Assembly (NCBI GenBank): GCA_004123355.1
Contig: SCHM01000006.1
Location: forward strand, 496,001-560,000
Length of the DNA stretch: 64,000 bases
Origin: Amphirosellinia nigrospora
Lineage: Eukaryota; Ascomycota; Sordariomycetes; Xylariales; Xylariaceae
Reading direction: 5' to 3'
In this document: piece after piece, positions 22,641 through 34,230 of the stretch
How positions within the stretch are numbered: the first letter of the stretch is position 1
How the letters are laid out: each line of letters begins with the position of its first letter
Notes under the pieces: generated by a model
Database searches by the model: none
What the model was told of the DNA's origin: nothing
What the model saw: only the letters and a program-made list of their open reading frames with translations
Translations under genes and position numbers: made by a program

Positions 22641-23536
22641 ATGATTCCAGACGAGGAACTTGTGAAGCTCACCCAGCCGGGGTATTGGGACGCCCGATAT
22701 GACGAGACAATACCTGGCGAGCAGCTTCACGAATGGTTTCGCTCATTTGCCGACCTAGAAGAATTTCTGAAGCGCTCGCTTTGTCAAGCTTACCCGGCCG
22801 AGTCAAATCCCAAGATATTGCATCTGGGTTCAGGGGACAGTGTACGTGCACAACGTCTGGTTAGAATCTGAGTCTTTTCCACTGAAGGGCGCGATGCATG
22901 GCCGTCTCAGTATGAACTGTGGTCGTTACATGATCTTCGCAAAAGTTGTCATTGAGAATGAGAACGCTAATATCATACCTCCTGGTAACAGACGGTGCCG
23001 GAAGATTTAGCTAAACTCGGTTACCATAACCAACTATGTGTTGACTTCTCCGCCGTCGTTGTCAAAATGATGACTTCCCGACATGCTGCTATTAAAGGCA
23101 TCGAATGGAAACAGATAGATATTCGCCAAATGGATGCCATCCCTTCCCAATCTATTGACGTTGCCTTCGATAAGGGGACGCTTGACGCCATGATTCATGG
23201 CAGTCCATGGACACCGCCTCCTGACGTAGTCGACAACACAGGTCGCTATATGAGAGAGGTGAGAGCATCGCCTCCGCTTCGGGAATTACATGCCCCAAAT
23301 CCATTACGTCCGGCTAACATGCATTGTAGCTAACCCGCGTACTCAAACCCACGGGCACATTCATCTACATCACCTACCGCCAACCACACTTCATGAGACC
23401 TCTCCTGAATGGCGAAGGGACAAAATGGGATATCGATGTTGAAACTTTGGGCGGGCGCGATAGCTCATTTAGCTATTATGGCTTTAAATTAACCCTTTCT
23501 AAAGCTGGTGATGCCTCTAGTAGTGCACAATCTTGA
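22641..23536 (+). CDS. SAM-dependent methyltransferase, EEF1AKMT4-like
   Basis: A class I methyltransferase of the kind that methylates lysine on translation elongation factor 1A or a related protein, probably cytosolic. Three exons, 22641-22841, 22992-23258 and 23330-23536, with phase-0 introns of 150 and 71 bp, give 224 residues with no frame break. Seen: YWDARY and EWFRSFADLEEFL at the N-terminus; motif I HLGSGDS (SAM-binding loop) cut by intron 1; LCVDFSAVVV after motif II; DIRQMDAIPSQSIDVAFDKGTLDAM, cut across windows, with the family hallmark KGTLDAM; and RVLKPTGTFIYITY with the C-terminal GFKLTL. Length and motif order fit the EEF1AKMT4/METTL13-like group. The substrate is inferred, not shown. 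Confidence 0.85.
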
Positions 23537-24154
23537 CGACAATATAGCGGTCGAATTGGACAGTCATACGGATGACCCACCGGAGCACAGGGTCCTAAGA
23601 CGCCCACTACACTCCGGAAACCAATACATACACCGAAGAATAAAGGGGTGATTGAACGAGATAGATGAAGAGGCATGGATATCTGCAGAGAAAGACTACA
23701 ATCGGAGTCCCAACCGGAAGAGAGAGGCAGAATATAGGGTTTTAGGGCTGGCCATAGATAGGGGCAAAGGGCAAGGATACATTATAGAGAGAATTCAGAA
23801 CGTAGAGACCCTTTAGATTCCAAGAGAATTATTGATTGCACATGAGCCCCTTTCCGAGCCCTTAAACCCAAGCCTTGTCGTAGGGATAAGCCTGTTGACT
23901 TAGTAAAACCATGTCTATGAAACTTGAAAGAGCTCTTGAGACGCCTGAAAAGTAGTGAAACAAGTACTAGAAACACTTTTATTGCACAGCAGCGGACTAG
24001 ATGCTTTTACTTGGCTTAATTTAGGGGCTGTTCGGCTTCGATTCCCTTTTGAAGCTTTGTTTAGAAGACGCACGCGCGGGTGTCTGGATTGTTGAAGTAT
24101 TTGATGTCTGACTTTAATAGCAAGGTAGGCAGCTTCGAGATTCACTAGATAGTG
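23537..24154. other. Intergenic between convergent genes
   Basis: A spacer of about 600 bp between the methyltransferase stop and the aldehyde dehydrogenase stop. Nothing recognisable. Confidence 0.5.
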
Positions 24155-25674
24155 TTACTTCTTCCACGTAATAGTTTTAGTTCTCAGCCACTCCGAGAGC
24201 CCATGCTGGGTATTAAATCGCCCGAAGCCGCTAGCCTTACAGCCACCGTGAGGAAGGACGCTCTCGTCATGAATAGTCATATTGTTGATGTGGACGGCCC
24301 CAGCCTCGATCCCCTCGGCAAGCCGAAATCCCCGCAATAGGTCTCGCGTGAAGACAGCGGAAGAAAGACCACACTCGGCATCGTTCACGATTCGAAGAGC
24401 TTCTTCTTCCGTCTCTACTTCAAAGAGACTAAGCGTAGGTCCGAAATTCTCTTGTTGATAGATGTCCATATCAGGCGTAACTCGAGACAATACTCGTGGT
24501 TCTAGCCGTGTTGGATCATCGTCGGAAGCTGTCGTAGATTCTCCTTCCGGAGTTGGAGACGTGATCACAGCGCCTTTTCGCCTGGCATCCTCCAGTAGCT
24601 TCACTACTTTATCCTTCCCACTAGGCTGGATCATGAGTCTTGCCTCATCATCAGATGGGAACCCCGCTTTAATGGCCCGCATTAGCTTCTGGGTGAAATC
24701 GTTGTGAATCGCCTTGTGCAATATGATTTTGTCGGTAGACATGCAGCACTGCCCCGCATACATGAAGGCCCCAGCAACGCATTCCTTCACGGCGAGGTCC
24801 AAGTCGGCGTCGCCCCAAACAATCGCGGAAGCCTGTCCTCCAAGTTCTAGCAGTACTGGCTTTAGATACCTCGCGGCCAACTCCGAGACGACCCTTCCGA
24901 CAGCGACGCTGCCAGTGAAGTTGAGTTTCTTTACCTCGCGATGAGATACAATGGCCTCAGTCACATCGTATGCTCGGTCGGATCCGTAGAAACGTAGTTC
25001 AATACACCTCGGGGGAGGCCGGCCTTGAGAAGGATTGACGCAATAGCCCAGAAGCAGCGGGGTGATAATTCGGAGCCTTTCAGCACAACGGCGTTCCCGG
25101 CCGCAATCGGCAGGATAGTTGAACGCATGCCTAGAATGTAGGGAGAGTTCCTAAAACGCGTTAGTCTATCTCTTCTTCCATAATTCGCTGAAAAGGCTGC
25201 TATAATTAAGTAGCTAGGTACCTATGATACTCACCAAGATGCAACAGAAAACACCACGCCGTAGGGTTCCTTAACGATCATAGATTTCATATTCGGGTTC
25301 GACAATGCCGGTGCCGATCCCTCTATACAGCTAATGCGGCCCGCTACGTCTTTGAGAAGATCGATAGAGTTGTTCAGATTGAACTGCGTCCATTCGTTTG
25401 AACTCCCGGTTTCGATCTTCATATACTCAGCTAGTTCCTCGCGATCACTATTCATGATTTCTGCTGCTCGTAATAAGATGTCCCGCCGTGTTGAAGGAGT
25501 TGATTGGCGCCATCCAACCAGGGCTCTCGCGGCAGCCTCAACAGCTGCCCGGATGTCACTGGGCGTTGCTGCTACGCTGTTGTGGCACACGAGGTTGTTG
25601 CTAGGATTGACTACATCAAAAGTGTTGTTCGTGGTTTTCTCTTCACCATTAATTATCATGGGTACCGTGTACAT
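24155..25674 (-). CDS. NAD(P)-dependent aldehyde dehydrogenase (salicylaldehyde/vanillin type)
   Basis: Oxidises an aldehyde to the acid; the closest remembered relatives are salicylaldehyde and vanillin dehydrogenases. Start ATG at 25674 (MYTVPMIINGEE). Exon 1 is 25674-25235, an 84-bp intron is 25151-25234, and exon 2 is 25150-24155. Seen: SVASWNSPY with the Asn that steadies the oxyanion, LPIAAGNAVVLKGSE for cofactor binding, FTGSVAVG, the base Glu in LELGGQ, and the catalytic Cys in AGQCCMS. The C-terminus has ENFGPTLSLFEVE and GCKASGFGRF. About 478 residues, normal for the family. One apparent missing base near 24980, between VLNYVST and DRAYDVTE, breaks the frame. All catalytic residues are present, so the gene may be whole in the organism. 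Confidence 0.85.
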
Positions 25675-27099
25675 TGCGATTGCGAAATCTCGACCTCGAG
25701 AATTGATGTATACTTCTGGGAGTTTGGAACAAAAAGCCGTACGATACGAAACGACAAAATGAAGCTACGTTTTGAGCGACTTTTCAAAGACATCTACGTC
25801 TACGCACAGCTTAGGCCCCCGTGGCAGTTTATATAGATTTAGCGAGGTATAAAAAAAACTACAGCTTGTGCTGACGCTGGTGATCGTGTCTGAATGCGCA
25901 TACCCCTCCTTGATGCTTACATTGTAACCAATCCAATTTGACTACTACTCTGACAGCATATTCGAAAACGGGGTCGCACCAATAGTATCAGGGTCTCATG
26001 TAACGATAACAAGTAGGCATAGTAGTTTTCGAACTGATGCCCGGCACTAAAGGAGTTGCACGTGATGATTTCTGGTTGTCGACATCATGAGCCACAAACA
26101 TAAGTTTATTGAAATTTTCTAAGCAGATCATTTATAGTAGACTTTTGTTGTGAAATTGTTTTAACCCTCGGTATCATCTATGAATCCCCGAGCGTCTCGG
26201 CGGTCTCAAAGTCCTATGCTAGATATGAGACGCTATCACAAGGCTAAGGCTAAAGGGGTCGCCTGGGTTTTAAGACCCTCACCGAAAACTGATACCAAGC
26301 ACCGAGACAATATGGTACGGCACCGGGCATTATCTTGGACACCTTTAACAGAGGCCTTAATACCAATATGAAAAGTGCAGTCCCTGCTTTTAAGACTGGT
26401 AAAGTTTTTCTCTAACTACTCATATTTTGAATTCGGAACCTCTAGTTTTGATGTCAAATTTACTATTAGATAAGGTTGGAAAGATTTGGGGAGAAGTCCT
26501 TCCTGTGGGTGGGTCCCTGTGAGCTATAATTACTGCGCAAATCCTCAACGCTTCTGTGGAAGGGGCCCCCTGTGGGAGAAATTCCTTTGACTGCTTATCC
26601 TGTCCCTAGACTTTCATCTGTTCGCGTCACGAGCTCGTAGCCGCCTCCTGCATTCTGAGCGGGCTGTGTCATCATGGCATTTTGTTTTGTCATGATACAG
26701 AACTTCACACTATACAACAACACCACAAAAGGTAGAACGTTGTCAAGTCGAGCACCTGACTGTCTGCAGTTGACTATACGTGTACTGGACTTGTGACATA
26801 TTTTATTCAAGCCGATGGCCTTACGTTGAATAGATACTCGTCGACAAAGAGTTTTGAAACAGCTTTACGAGCAGGACAAGCTAATATAGATGATTCTTTC
26901 TCTCTGTGAGTTCCTTAGACACTAGAAGGGCGAAAGCTCAGATTAGACACGTGCTGATCAACTCATAGTATATAGCAAACGTGATCTCACGTTGGACGTC
27001 CCAAGCTATATTAACGAGCAACATTTTTACTGCCCTTTACCACCCCATACCCCTCAGGGAGAATGCTCCTCCGCTGGTTATTCCCTTCAATTGTGATCA
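25675..27099. other. Intergenic, AT-rich, with one short LTR-like element
   Basis: No gene recognised. It contains the 111-bp element at 26688-26798, described separately. Elsewhere there are only short frames. Confidence 0.5.
26688..26798 (-). mobile_element. Short LTR-like element, copy 1
   Basis: 111 bp opening TGTCATGATA and closing GACTTGTGACA, i.e. TG...CA ends with a 5-bp inverted TGTCA/TGACA pair. It is the inverted copy of the element at 48073-48182, which carries a 5-bp target duplication. No clear duplication flanks this copy. It is most simply a fossil solo LTR of a very short-LTR element; the family is not recognised. Confidence 0.5.
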
Positions 27100-27721
27100 T
27101 TACCATCCTTGTGGTCGTGGTCGTGGGTCGTGGTCCTCAAGCAACCAATCCTCAAAGCCATCTTGAAACAGCCTATCTAGGACACGCTGAGGGTCCTTAG
27201 ATCCCATAGCCTTTTCCCATTTTTTGAACTCTACATCGTCCAAGAGACATGAGTCCAAGGCCTTGCGCAGACGTGTTTCTCCGCCGGTGCGCATCTGTTG
27301 TCCAATAAAGACAATCTCTTGACGTCTATCTCCCCATTTGCCCTCAAAATCACGCTTGATAGCCTCCCTGGCCTTGAGGCTGTTGGGCCACTCACTCTCG
27401 GGCATTTCGCAACGCCACACGTCTCCCCAGAAAGAGTGAGCATGACACCTGCTTGGGACCATTCGCCAAACTAAGAACAATTAGTTACGTTAAAGAGAAG
27501 ATAGCAGAGCTGGGGCCGGTACCATCCTGGGTCTGGTTGCCAGCCACATAAATCCCTTGGATCGTAGGAGAGGGCCAAACGTCTCATTGGCAGTTTTACA
27601 CGCAAGGCGTGCTTTAGTGTCTAGCTGTGGCTGTGCGTCTTTCATGTCCACGTCAGATACATCTTCCCATGATCCCTCAGATCCGCCATCGTCGCCATCA
27701 TCATCATCATCATCACCATCA

Positions 27722-27759
<38 letters not shown>

Positions 27760-28828
27760 TTCCTCCTCTTCATCGATGTATTCCGTTTGAATGACGACGA
27801 AGACATCTTTTATCATTTTCCACAGTCGCTCCGGGTGAAATGGGCGTCGAGCTCTGTAGACAAAAGTACCAATGCCGTATTCTTCGGTTTCAGGATTGAT
27901 GTTTTCGGTAAGACTTCGCAGCCATCCAGAGCTCAAAGCTGCTTTCTCATACGAGAAAAGGCGCGTGTCTAGGATTTTGCGGAGATCGAAGGAGGTTTTG
28001 ATAGCAGTGACGATTGTGGCGCCGGGATTGAGATTCTGGACCGCACCCTTGATGCGATCAACCTCCTCTTTGGAAACTAGATCGCACTTGTTGATCACAA
28101 TGACATCAGCAAATTCTACTTGGTCGACTTGCAAATTGGAGATATCGCGATCGTCCTCTGCTGGAACATCGGTTTGGCGGTCTTTTAGCATATCGACCGT
28201 CGCGAAATCCTGCATAAAGTTGACTGCGTCGACAAGGGTAACGCATGTATCAAGTCGGGAAACTTTGGATAGCCCACCGGCCTTGAGGATCTCCGCTAAG
28301 CGCATTCTCTGTTCTTTGCTCATCTCATTCTCCTCATCTTTCTCAAGATCCCGACCAGCAATAGCTGACACCTCAGCGAACCTATCACGATTAGTGCACT
28401 TGTTCACTTTCGGATGGTCTGCGAGATCCTTACTCTTCAGAGAACGTCTCTGCGACTTGCATAGGCTCGCTTACTCCCGAACTCTCGATGACCAAGTAAT
28501 CGACGCGTTTGTCTTCAGCGAGCCGTGCGACTTCTTCAAGAAGATCACCTCGGAGAGTGCAGCAAATGCACCCGTTCTGCATGGCGACGATCTGTTCCTC
28601 CTTGCGAGTGACCTCGTGGGTAGACAGCAGTGCTGCATCGATGTTTAAGGCGCCCACATCGTTGACGATGACGCCAATTCGGAGACCGTGGTTTGGATCT
28701 GTTAGAATCTTTTCGAGGAGTGTTGTTTTCCCGGCACCGAGAAATCCGCTGAGAAGGGTAACAGGAAGACGTTTGTCACTGCCCTGGGGCTCGCCGTCTT
28801 TTGGCACCGGAACCATTTTGGCATTCAA
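27100..28828 (-). CDS. CobW/COG0523 metal-chaperone GTPase
   Basis: A G3E GTPase of the group that hands metal, often zinc, to target proteins; probably cytosolic. Exon 1 (28828-28434) holds Walker [12 protein letters not shown], the metal-binding [11 protein letters not shown], and ESSGVSEP. A 52-bp intron (28382-28433) rejoins TFSEE to FAEVSAIAG. Exon 2 has [24 protein letters not shown] (NKxD for guanine) and the CobW C-terminal part. A long poly-Asp/Glu linker follows (27690-27775, GAT/GAC repeats). A third exon after a GTACCG donor has [14 protein letters not shown] and then [15 protein letters not shown]. The frame slips at a C4 run (27425-27428), where one more base would restore it. 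The N-terminal CPELVP motif of ZNG1 is not seen, so the subgroup is open. Confidence 0.85.
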
Positions 28829-29823
28829 GGTAATCGACTTCCTGTGATTTCATTCAACGGTTGGAGAGAATAGGAACGAGGACTTGGAGGAAAGGCTTGG
28901 AGGAAGCGCTGGGAAGTCGTATAGTTGATGCTATCAAAATGTAGACCGAGGAAAGTAAAACAATTTATTAAATTTTCGCCGTTGCCTTCTTTAAATTTAG
29001 CAATAACTCAAAGACCTACCTTCTGAGTCAGCTTTATGACCCCTGGGCCTCGCACTTGCTCTTGCCTTTTTGTTCATCAATGTCATCTTAACATCGGAAG
29101 GGGGACCTTGGTGGCCATGAATACCTCTTTTTCTTCGGAATTAGCTCCCTACCATAGGTCACTTTGTCGACGGAACCCCACATTTATATGTGTGAAATGG
29201 GGACTTAGACTCATATAGTACCTGCTGATATCATCGAGGCCAGACACCTTGATGGCCACCAGAGCCCAGAAGCTCGCAGAGCATCAGCGGGTAGACGTAC
29301 CAACACCTAAAATGGTAGGTGACGTATTAGCTTTTCTCGTTGCTAGTTGCAGTATCTAAGGTACCTATGTACTATTAAAGAGTGATTGCCCAAAGGTCAC
29401 CTGACTAAAAGGCCACTGCAGGTAGGTAACAGGTGTAGTTGAACATCGGCTTTTGTTTTAAAGCGCCATGGCAGTTCATTTATCTACCATGTCGCCAACT
29501 TCAGGCGAAATTCTAGGACGAGCTGTTGTGTGGTCTAAGCCTCCATACCGCATCACACTGCTATATATCAAAACAACACTTCTAGGGTATTTCTTCGACC
29601 CAAAACATTCAAATACATGAACCTGAAAACCCCAGGATCTTCCCATTGCGCACCAGCCAACTCGAGCCTCGAACGACTGATCCAACTAGAGGCGTCGCCT
29701 AGAGAAGTTTCGAGTTTGTGATACGACGAGATGGTATCATGCTAACCTGAATAGAAGAATGAGCAAAACGTGAGATAAAGGAGATAGATCAGAAAAGTGA
29801 CGAACCGGAATCGCAACTCAGGT
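28829..29823. other. Intergenic, no gene seen
   Basis: About 1 kb with short frames only. It includes the CobW promoter side and AGGTACCTATG-type motifs near 29360. Confidence 0.5.
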
Positions 29824-30588
29824 TCAGATTTCTTTCTTTAGCCCTGCGTTTGCATTACAACCAAGTGTCCTCTCGTTTTTGATTGTCATCTTCTGCATGG
29901 GCGGGACAAGGTCATCATGTTCGTCGATTACCATCTTTTCCATTGGTGGTACGAGATCATCACGTTCGTCAGGCGGGTCCATTCGAGTGTCTTCATCCTC
30001 ATCCAGCCCGCCAGCAAGCACGCTGTAGATCTCTGCGTCCGTCAAAATCCAAGACGTGTGATCGGGAACGCTAAGACCGTCTTCTTGGGGCAATCGCCTA
30101 CTGCTTTCCGGAACTTGACCAGCTCAACCACCGCTGGACTATATAGACGATAGTTAAAATATGGTTTCGCTGGATTCTTTTCCCAGCGACATCGTGCCTC
30201 CACTAAACATGTGAAGAACTCGAAAAACACAGACTCGCCCAAGTGGCGACCCCAATCAAGCTGCTTCGGAACAACTGAGAGCATGTCCCAGAGATCTTTG
30301 CCCTCAGCACGAGCGTCGATGAAGATTGGTGTCGCGATTTGAAACATGGTTATCAATGCCCGGCAGACACCAGAAGGGGAAAGCTGATAACCAGATTTCG
30401 CGAGAGCGTTAGCGACATATGCATCACGACGAGTCCGGTGCATAAGTCGGGCTTTCTCTTGGTACGTCACTGTCTCTCAGTTAAAATGTGAACAGAAGGA
30501 AAGGAAAATGTAGGCATCGCTTACTACCAGATTTAGGCAAGATTTGCCGCAGCTTTTTTAGCCCTGGGGCACTCTTTCTGCGAGGCAT
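29824..30588 (-). CDS. Hypothetical protein with a 15-residue tandem repeat
   Basis: Start MPRRKSAPGLKKL at 30588. A 55-bp intron (30470-30524) joins ILPKSG to MTYQEKARLMHRT in phase. The middle (about residues 22-150) is a dense helical region with RRDAYVANALAKSGY, GVCRALITMFQIATP and FFEFFTCLVEARCRWEK. The tail lies in another frame, shifted by one base near 30080: DHTSWILTDAEIYSVLAGG, followed by a duplicated unit of the form DDLVPPMEKM / DDLVPPMQKM, about 45 bp each. No domain is recognised. Both frames look like coding sequence, so one protein with a single apparent frame break is the simplest reading. The basic N-terminus could favour the nucleus, but this is only a guess. Confidence 0.55.
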
Positions 30589-31938
30589 CCTGTTGTGATG
30601 GTGCTGGCGATGGTGATAACGAGATGGGCGCGTGATAGTGTAGATTGTGGCGGACGAGAACTGATAGGGAACGATAGCTCTGGGTGAATAGGAACGGGCT
30701 GCAATAGATTGAGATGGACAAGGAGGACAGAAGAGTATGCTTGTGTGTGCAGACACTTCTGTTGGGGGCTTGGTTAATTCACTACCTAGGTAGCACTATC
30801 ACTTAGTCGAGGTTGCCCCGGAGACAGTGGATAGGCACAGCAGTGCTAGGTAGTTAAAGCAAAGTAGCCGGGAGTTTCATTAACCAACGTGGTCTAGTAG
30901 TCTGAGAGTGTGATACCATTAGGAATCATGACTCTAAAGCAATGGGTTCGAGTCCCATTACAACCAGGTTTGTGGGGAGCCGGGGGAAACCAATGCTATC
31001 TGCAGTGACTAGTTAGAGTATTACTCTAATAGATAGGATACTTAGGTATCTTATCCCTTCCTCGGAGACACGTTGGTTGATGCAGATATTCATTGGTAAG
31101 CTGAGGGATTATACAGCTTACTAGATCACTTTTTTCTATTCTATAGCTTTATAATAATTTTTTCTTTTTTTTAAATTACTTTTATTTTTGCTTCGCCTTT
31201 ACTAAGAGATTGTTTTATTTATGAACTTTTTAAAAAGATGCTAACGAACGCTAGGTTATACATCAGTGTAAACTACAAGCCCTCGACATACAACGTATTC
31301 AAAAACTCCTGCCGTCAAACTACCAGGTATAGATAAGGGCATTTAAAGTCGCATCGAGTGTAATTACAACGATGTGGTAAAACTAACAAGGTAAGGCAGT
31401 GTTAAGCACACCACTTCAACAATTCTATCACCTTCAAGGATTACTAATCTACCAGTCTAGGACTACTTCAAGGACAAAAAGGGGCCATGTATATAACCTA
31501 GAGCAGCTTTTGAAGGTATCAGAAGCTTTCGCAACAATAAAAGTCATACAACACCGAGGGTTCTAACAGATAGGTACTTAGAGGTATAGGGAGATCAAAT
31601 AAGGTGGAGTGGAAACATCAACATTGAATGGGTATTACCTAATACGACTTCCAAGGTTGGAAGTACAGGTACCCTTACCAAGGTGTATGTACCTAAGTAT
31701 CTACTAGCTCTTACACTGCCCCACACTCATTGGTCTGTCGCGCCTGAGATTTCTCCACATACTAAATCTACCTAGGTATGTACTGACTGAGTACCTGGGT
31801 GTACGTAGCAAGAACTTATCCCCCACTAGTGCCACCTCAAACAACATCCACCAACAGAAATGGTTATTAACAGATATCTATGTTTACACTCGGGATCCCA
31901 ACCAACTCCAAAGCCATGACAGCATTGAAGGAGGACCC
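30589..31938. other. Intergenic with a tRNA-like sequence
   Basis: Contains the tRNA-like stretch at 30883-30966, palindromic TACCTAGGTA at 30783 and 31769, and an AT-rich tract at 31120-31220. No gene recognised. Confidence 0.5.
30883..30966 (+). tRNA. tRNA-like sequence, probably pseudo-tRNA or SINE head
   Basis: An A-box-like TGGTCTAGTAG (30890-30900) and a perfect B-box GGTTCGAGTCC (30945-30955) with a good 5-bp T stem (ATGGG/CCCAT), ending ACAACCA. The acceptor and D stems do not pair, so no anticodon is assigned. It is probably a decayed tRNA or tRNA-derived element. Confidence 0.3.
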
Positions 31939-33261
31939 ATGTCGGCATCGGCTCCCCAGATTCCCAGGCCCCGCTCCCCCGATATAACGTGCATCGCGTC
32001 GGAGCCATTCGAGCCCAAACCCCTCATCGCCGATATTCTGCGCACTGGCTTTTGCGTCCCAGACTCGGTCTTCCTTGTCGAGGGCGTCGACGTAGCCCAT
32101 ACGCCCAAGTCAAAGCGATGGCGCGCCGTCCGCCTGCTGCTTGGAGATGGCGAGCTTTGCATCCAGGCCCTGTTGTCTGCCGAGATGCATCGGCGGGTCG
32201 ACCGCAGCGAGATCTCCTTTGGCTCGTACGTCAGGCTGCAGCATTTTCGCGTGGAGTGGAGGGACATCGAGAGAGCGGAATTTACCTCACCGCAGAACCA
32301 TAGTGCGGCCGGCAACTCTAGTGAAAAAAGATGGTCTATCTAATAGTGGAAAGTCTTGTCATGGTGGGATGGAACAACACACTGACTGACCCCTCGATGG
32401 CTGAGCTGGTAGAAATCGGCCTCGATGACGTTGACGACGAAAGTGAAGCCCTGAAGCGCTTGATCGTCCTCCAGCCTCGCCATATGTCTTCGAACCAGAG
32501 AAAGCGCAATCTCCTTCTCAAACCGTAGCCGCAAAGCCCACGGTCGATGAGGACAGTGGACCGGCCGAGCTAGACGACGATTTTGAAGTCATGGCCATCT
32601 CTGAGAACAAGACAGCTTTTAACCGGCAGGAAGCGGCAGCGATCATCGTGGACCACGAGTGGGACATTGCCACAAGCTCTGGCAGTCTACCCGGGTCGAC
32701 TAGCGATCCATTGCGACCTTTAAAGCTAACCAAATTACGCTCTATTCCAAACCTCCCGTACAGTTAGTGTTTTTTAAGTTGTCTATTCCTCGATTTGGCA
32801 CTAACTCTCCTCCTCTGTGTTTCACGCTCATGCACGGTCTCGAAAACCCCCCGTTATCGAATCGTCAACATTTTGCTATACGCGCAGTAACTCCTAACTC
32901 CTAATCCCTCGCAGAACAGAATTGGAGCGTGAACGTCCTCTGCGTGGTATCAGCCATCTCAGACGTTGAGCCCGCCGGTATTCCACCTTACACACAGAGA
33001 CAAGCCCGGCTTACGGACCCATCGACGGACAAGCAGGTGCTGCTCACCGTCTTTCTCGATCCCCACCTGTTCAACCCGCAGGTCGGCAGCGTCGTTCTAC
33101 TCTTTGGAGTCAAGAATCACCGCTTCGACGGCGGAAGTCTCAAGAAATATGCAAGCGACCGACCCAAGACTAGCGGGAATTGGTGGTACGATAACCCCAC
33201 GCAATTCCCCTGGTGTAATGTTGATGGGTTGCGTCGGTGGTGGGCGAAGACCGAACTATAG
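31939..33261 (+). CDS. OB-fold protein resembling RPA1 N-terminal and DNA-binding folds
   Basis: The first exon encodes MSASAPQIPRPRSPDIT, then an OB-like strand pattern with WRAVRLLLGDGELCIQALL and GSYVRLQHFRVEW, as in the N-terminal OB fold of replication protein A. After a Ser/Pro and acidic linker, a 152-bp intron (32763-32914) joins SIPNLPY to KQNWSVNVLCVVSAI in phase. The last exon has a second OB-like unit: RQARLTDPSTDKQVLLTVF, VGSVVLLFGVKNHRFDGGSL and a Trp-rich end GLRRWWAKTEL. Two frame shifts occur, one at an A6 run (32326-32331) and one near 32450; one added base at each restores continuity. A role in binding single-stranded DNA or telomeres is possible but not shown. Confidence 0.6.
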
Positions 33262-34230
33262 GTTTAATGTAAAATGTAAATCTGTAAATTCACGATCGCA
33301 TATAGTATTAAGTGCTTCTGGGTTTTTCTTTGCTTGTGGCGATTTTCGAATCAACAACAACGAACTTATTTGAATTCACTTATTGGCTTTATGACGTCCC
33401 AGATTCCCATCATATCCTTCCTGATAGAAGATTTCAAGTATTTAGACGCGTAGAATAATAGTTCTCTCAATTCATTGGGAAGATTAGCTGTCTTTTTAAC
33501 GTTTATGTTGTGATCGTTAGAATTGCTAGTGATAAACTGAAAGTGGCGATTCCAATACTGGAAGCAGGCTATCATGCACACAACTGTAGCTTTGAAACAG
33601 ATATAGTAATTATTCCGACCCTCGAAGAATTTTCTTCGCGATAGATGAATAAGGAATGAAGGGGTAATTTTTTCTGGGTCCCCTTTATTGTGAGGAGTCC
33701 AAGGATACCCCCATTCGGTGTCTAGCCACTTCTTCTAGATAACTTTCCCTTCATATTTGCTCGATTTTGTTTCTCAAAAGGCTTTCTTTTTCATTTGCAT
33801 TTGCTCAATGAGTGCGCAGATGCGATTAATATATGATTTAGAAGAGAGTGAAGGAAGAAAAGAAAAGCGAATATGTCTGGGTTGTAAACCGGGATTCATC
33901 CAACATTCAGGGATAAGTAGGACATTGCTCATGGAGTAGTATGCATTTGATAAATAAATTCTGTAAGTAACAATTCTCACAAGTTATAGACAACTATTTA
34001 TTCATAATACCTTTACGGAGTATTTATTTAGTATGATATACTCCAACGCGCAAGTTCTATTCGCAATGCGGATCTTAATGTCCTCCAACAAAATAGGCCC
34101 GCATATAGACTACTGCGCATCGCGCTAGAGATGAATCTTAACCAAAGGGGCGTTCGAGAATCGGCGAAAGTAGACATCCGATAAGGTCATAATACCAGGA
34201 ACCTTGACAAAAGCCTATGACTGTCAAAAT
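33262..34230. other. Intergenic, AT-rich, no gene seen
   Basis: About 970 bp, strongly AT-rich in 33650-34030, with short frames only. Confidence 0.5.

Noticed and set aside
27872-28648. 258-codon plus-strand frame
   Set aside because: Antisense to the CobW exon; Ser/Arg-rich shadow of a strongly biased coding strand.
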